This document shows, piece after piece, positions 62,301 to 64,000 of a stretch of 64,000 nt of DNA. The notes under the pieces were generated by a model, which was given only the letters and a program-made list of their open reading frames with translations, was not told the origin of the DNA and made no database searches. How positions within the stretch are numbered: the first letter of the stretch is position 1; the number at the start of each line of letters is the position of its first letter. The translations under genes were made by a program, and so were the position numbers. This DNA comes from Annona cherimola (lineage: Eukaryota; Streptophyta; Magnoliopsida; Magnoliales; Annonaceae). The stretch is taken from assembly GCA_030490835.1 (NCBI GenBank), contig CM059975.1, positions 10,607,579-10,671,578 on the forward strand. Direction: 5' to 3'.

Positions 62301-63881
62301 GATTTGTGCTCAGAACTGGATAATCACATGAACAAAAAAAAAAAAAAAAATACCTTGTGCCACTTTAATTTAGGAATCCTTTCGATCTTATCTTCACCTT
62401 CAGTCAAATCATACTCGGGATCCTTAAGTAGAGTAAGGCAATGCTCCTTTCGGTAAGTTGCAATGAAAGGAATCTACAATAGTGGATATAGAAAATGAAA
62501 GATCAATATTGCACAATAAAATATGCATGAAGATGCCAAGAATTTTCCCAAGCAAAAATAACTGAAGTTTATTGAAGTCTTAAGTCTTACATCAAGCTTC
62601 TGCCCATGCAGCAACACTAGTACATTACCGATCTCGTCCTTGTTAATATCCATCACCAAGTCCATGTTGTCAAAAAAAGGTGAACTATCAGAGCTTTGAA
62701 GCTGCTTCAAGATCCATTGACACTCCTCATCTATGCTTGTATCTGTTGGGACAGGACCAGTAACCTCTTCAAATAACTGCACAATTTGAAGGAAGAATAG
62801 GAATCATGCCAATGTTGCACTACATCTTTATAGCAACTGAGTTTTTTTTTTTTTTTCTTTTTTGGGTTCTTTTATCAATTTCTTTGGGTGGGGTTGAGCA
62901 AGTTTATGCAACAATTCAATGACATATTGAATTTAAACTATGAACTAGCATAAGAAGTTTGAGCAAACATCATCAAACCTGGATCCTCTCGGGAACATCA
63001 ATTTCTCGTATCTGATCATCCTTTTGAGTCATATACTTCTCAGCAATGATAGAGGGTTCGAATTCATCCTCAAGTCTCTTTTCCCTCCACTCGCCCGACT
63101 CATTGTAAGTGCTACTCTTCTCAAGTGTTTGCTTACGACGTATCAGGAAGTCATCAACATCACCAAATATGTCATGAGCTTCCTGTAATGCAGATGAGGA
63201 TACACCAGGTGGTTGCCTCGACTTTTTCTTACTTGATTTTCTTCTCCTAGAAATCCAGATTGCCGGTTAGAAAAAACAAGGAGAATTTGGAAAAATGAAC
63301 AACCACACACATACTCAACATATACCTCACAACAGCACCATTCTCATCAACTTCTTCATCCACAATAAAATCTGCCATCTCATCGTCTTCACCAATATCT
63401 CCATCCTCTTCTTCAAGTTCCTCTTCTTCTGGGATATCCTCAAGAGCCACACCTAGGAAAATCAAATAGTCCTGTCAACAAATATGCTCACAAAAGCGAA
63501 AAGGAGAAAATTCAGAGAAACAATGCCCAAAGGAACCTTCATCATCTCCAAATAACTTGTGCTTAAGCTTTTCCTCATCAGTTCGACCACTACGACCATC
63601 CATATCAACTTCTTCTTCATCAGAGAATCCAGATCGCTCCTGCTCAGCATCCCTCCCAGCTTTTTTCAATCGTTTAAACTTTTTGCTTCCCTGACAAATT
63701 TAGGAAGGAAAATGAGTCAGATGCATGGAAATTTTTATCTGTCCCTCAAATCTAAATATCCATATGAAAAAGGTAAAGAGAGAGAAGTCTTACCAACTTT
63801 GGCCGGTGGAAGCCCGGAATATTATTGTCCTGAAGCAACTCATAGTCATCATCATCAAGAACATAGTTTTTCTCTGATTCT
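53319..63881 (-). CDS. SPT6L: Transcription elongation factor SPT6-like (5' end outside window)
   Basis: Fourteen exons in phase: 63881-63794, 63690-63537, 63452-63326, 63246-62979, 62776-62591, 62473-62354, 62231-61845, 61685-61575, 60599-59823, 58961-58823, 57581-56413, 56281-56072, 55043-54614, 53641-53319 (1495 residues visible). Order from the first visible codon: acidic N-terminal region (to about 150; LEDIPEEEELEEEDGD), core helix-turn-helix (about 310-480; ETPEEIAANFTCAMFE), YqgF-like fold (about 615-740; ACCWGPGKPATTFVMLD), helix-hairpin-helix (about 867-882; VSGLGPRKASALQKA), S1 domain (about 1045-1107), tandem SH2 (about 1176-1388; IFRPSDKG, RIVYCFGICHE), and a short tail with EWG, GGW and GWG. 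SPT6 is a histone chaperone that binds phosphorylated Pol II through the tandem SH2 and aids elongation through nucleosomes. The visible tail is shorter than the long GW/WG region described for Arabidopsis SPT6L. Confidence 0.95.
54342..54526 (-). mobile_element. tRNA-derived SINE in the last SPT6L intron
   Basis: Read on the minus strand it has an A box (TGACTAAGTGG), a B box about 45 bases later (GGGTTCGAAG) and a 3' A-rich tail (ATTAAAAAAAAAATAAAA). 13 bp flanks repeat with one mismatch: TGGGATATTTTTA (54329-54341) and TGGGATAGTTTTA (54527-54539). The length of about 185 bp fits plant SINEs. Same orientation as the host gene. Confidence 0.8.
57937..58520. repeat. Dimeric higher-order minisatellite in an SPT6L intron
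   Basis: AGTTAATGTTGCTGTTATTT starts at 57937, 57986, 58053, 58102, 58170, 58219, 58286, 58335, 58403 and (with changes) 58471. The steps alternate 49, 67, 49, 68, 49, 67, 49, 68, then 68. The long unit has an extra ATTATTTTATCTTTATT. So a short-plus-long pair of about 116-117 bp is repeated four times. Units are nearly identical except the last. It lies in the intron 57582-58822. Confidence 0.95.
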
Positions 63882-64000
63882 CTGATGAGCACAAAATGAA
63901 TAGTTAGGTTCTGATTTTATGTGCAACCACCAAAATAATCATGAGAAATTAAGAAAAAAGATATTACAAGAAAAATGCAAAACAACAGGAAACAAGAAGA

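Overview
This is nuclear DNA of a flowering plant. Long AT-rich intergenic spacers, introns with GT..AG borders, plant-only protein families (FAR1-related, DUF247, ANTI-SILENCING 1) and many small inverted-repeat transposons all point that way. I cannot name the species from sequence alone. No tRNA, rRNA, CRISPR or organellar gene was seen.

Layout. (1) Bases 1 to about 8017 are a Mutator-like DNA transposon (MULE) with near-identical terminal inverted repeats (TIRs) of up to about 1 kb. The left tip lies outside the window. It carries an open FAR1-type transposase and, directly downstream on the same strand, a small GRF zinc-finger, coiled-coil, tail-anchor protein. The element appears to sit inside an older Tourist-like MITE. 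(2) About 8.1-17.6 kb is gene-free and AT-rich, with a decayed LTR-retroelement-like leader, diverged tandem repeats and several MITE relics. (3) About 18.1-19.3 kb is a small three-exon gene for a charged coiled-coil protein that I do not recognise. (4) 20.4-22.0 kb is a single-exon DUF247 membrane protein gene. (5) 23-25.6 kb holds a MITE nested in a MITE, a fold-back element and a 1.57 kb non-autonomous hAT element with a perfect 8 bp target duplication. (6) 27.5-40.7 kb is a homologue of ANTI-SILENCING 1 (ASI1; BAH plus RRM), spliced from one leader exon and ten coding exons. (7) 42.6-43.4 kb is a fold-back element inside a fold-back element. (8) 43.9-49.3 kb is the N-terminal acetyltransferase NAA50, whose first intron holds a second hAT element of the same family. 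(9) 49.7-52.5 kb is a transposon cluster, including a fold-back with a run of 35 G. (10) 53.3-63.9 kb, minus strand, is most of an SPT6-like elongation factor gene (5' end outside the window). Its introns contain a dimeric higher-order minisatellite and a clean tRNA-derived SINE.

The host genes are housekeeping or chromatin functions with no operon-like link. ASI1 (handling of genes with heterochromatic introns) and SPT6L (Pol II-linked histone chaperone) both act in transcription through chromatin, but their closeness may be chance. All exon borders were read by eye from splice consensus, reading phase and remembered family similarity. No alignment or transcript data was used.
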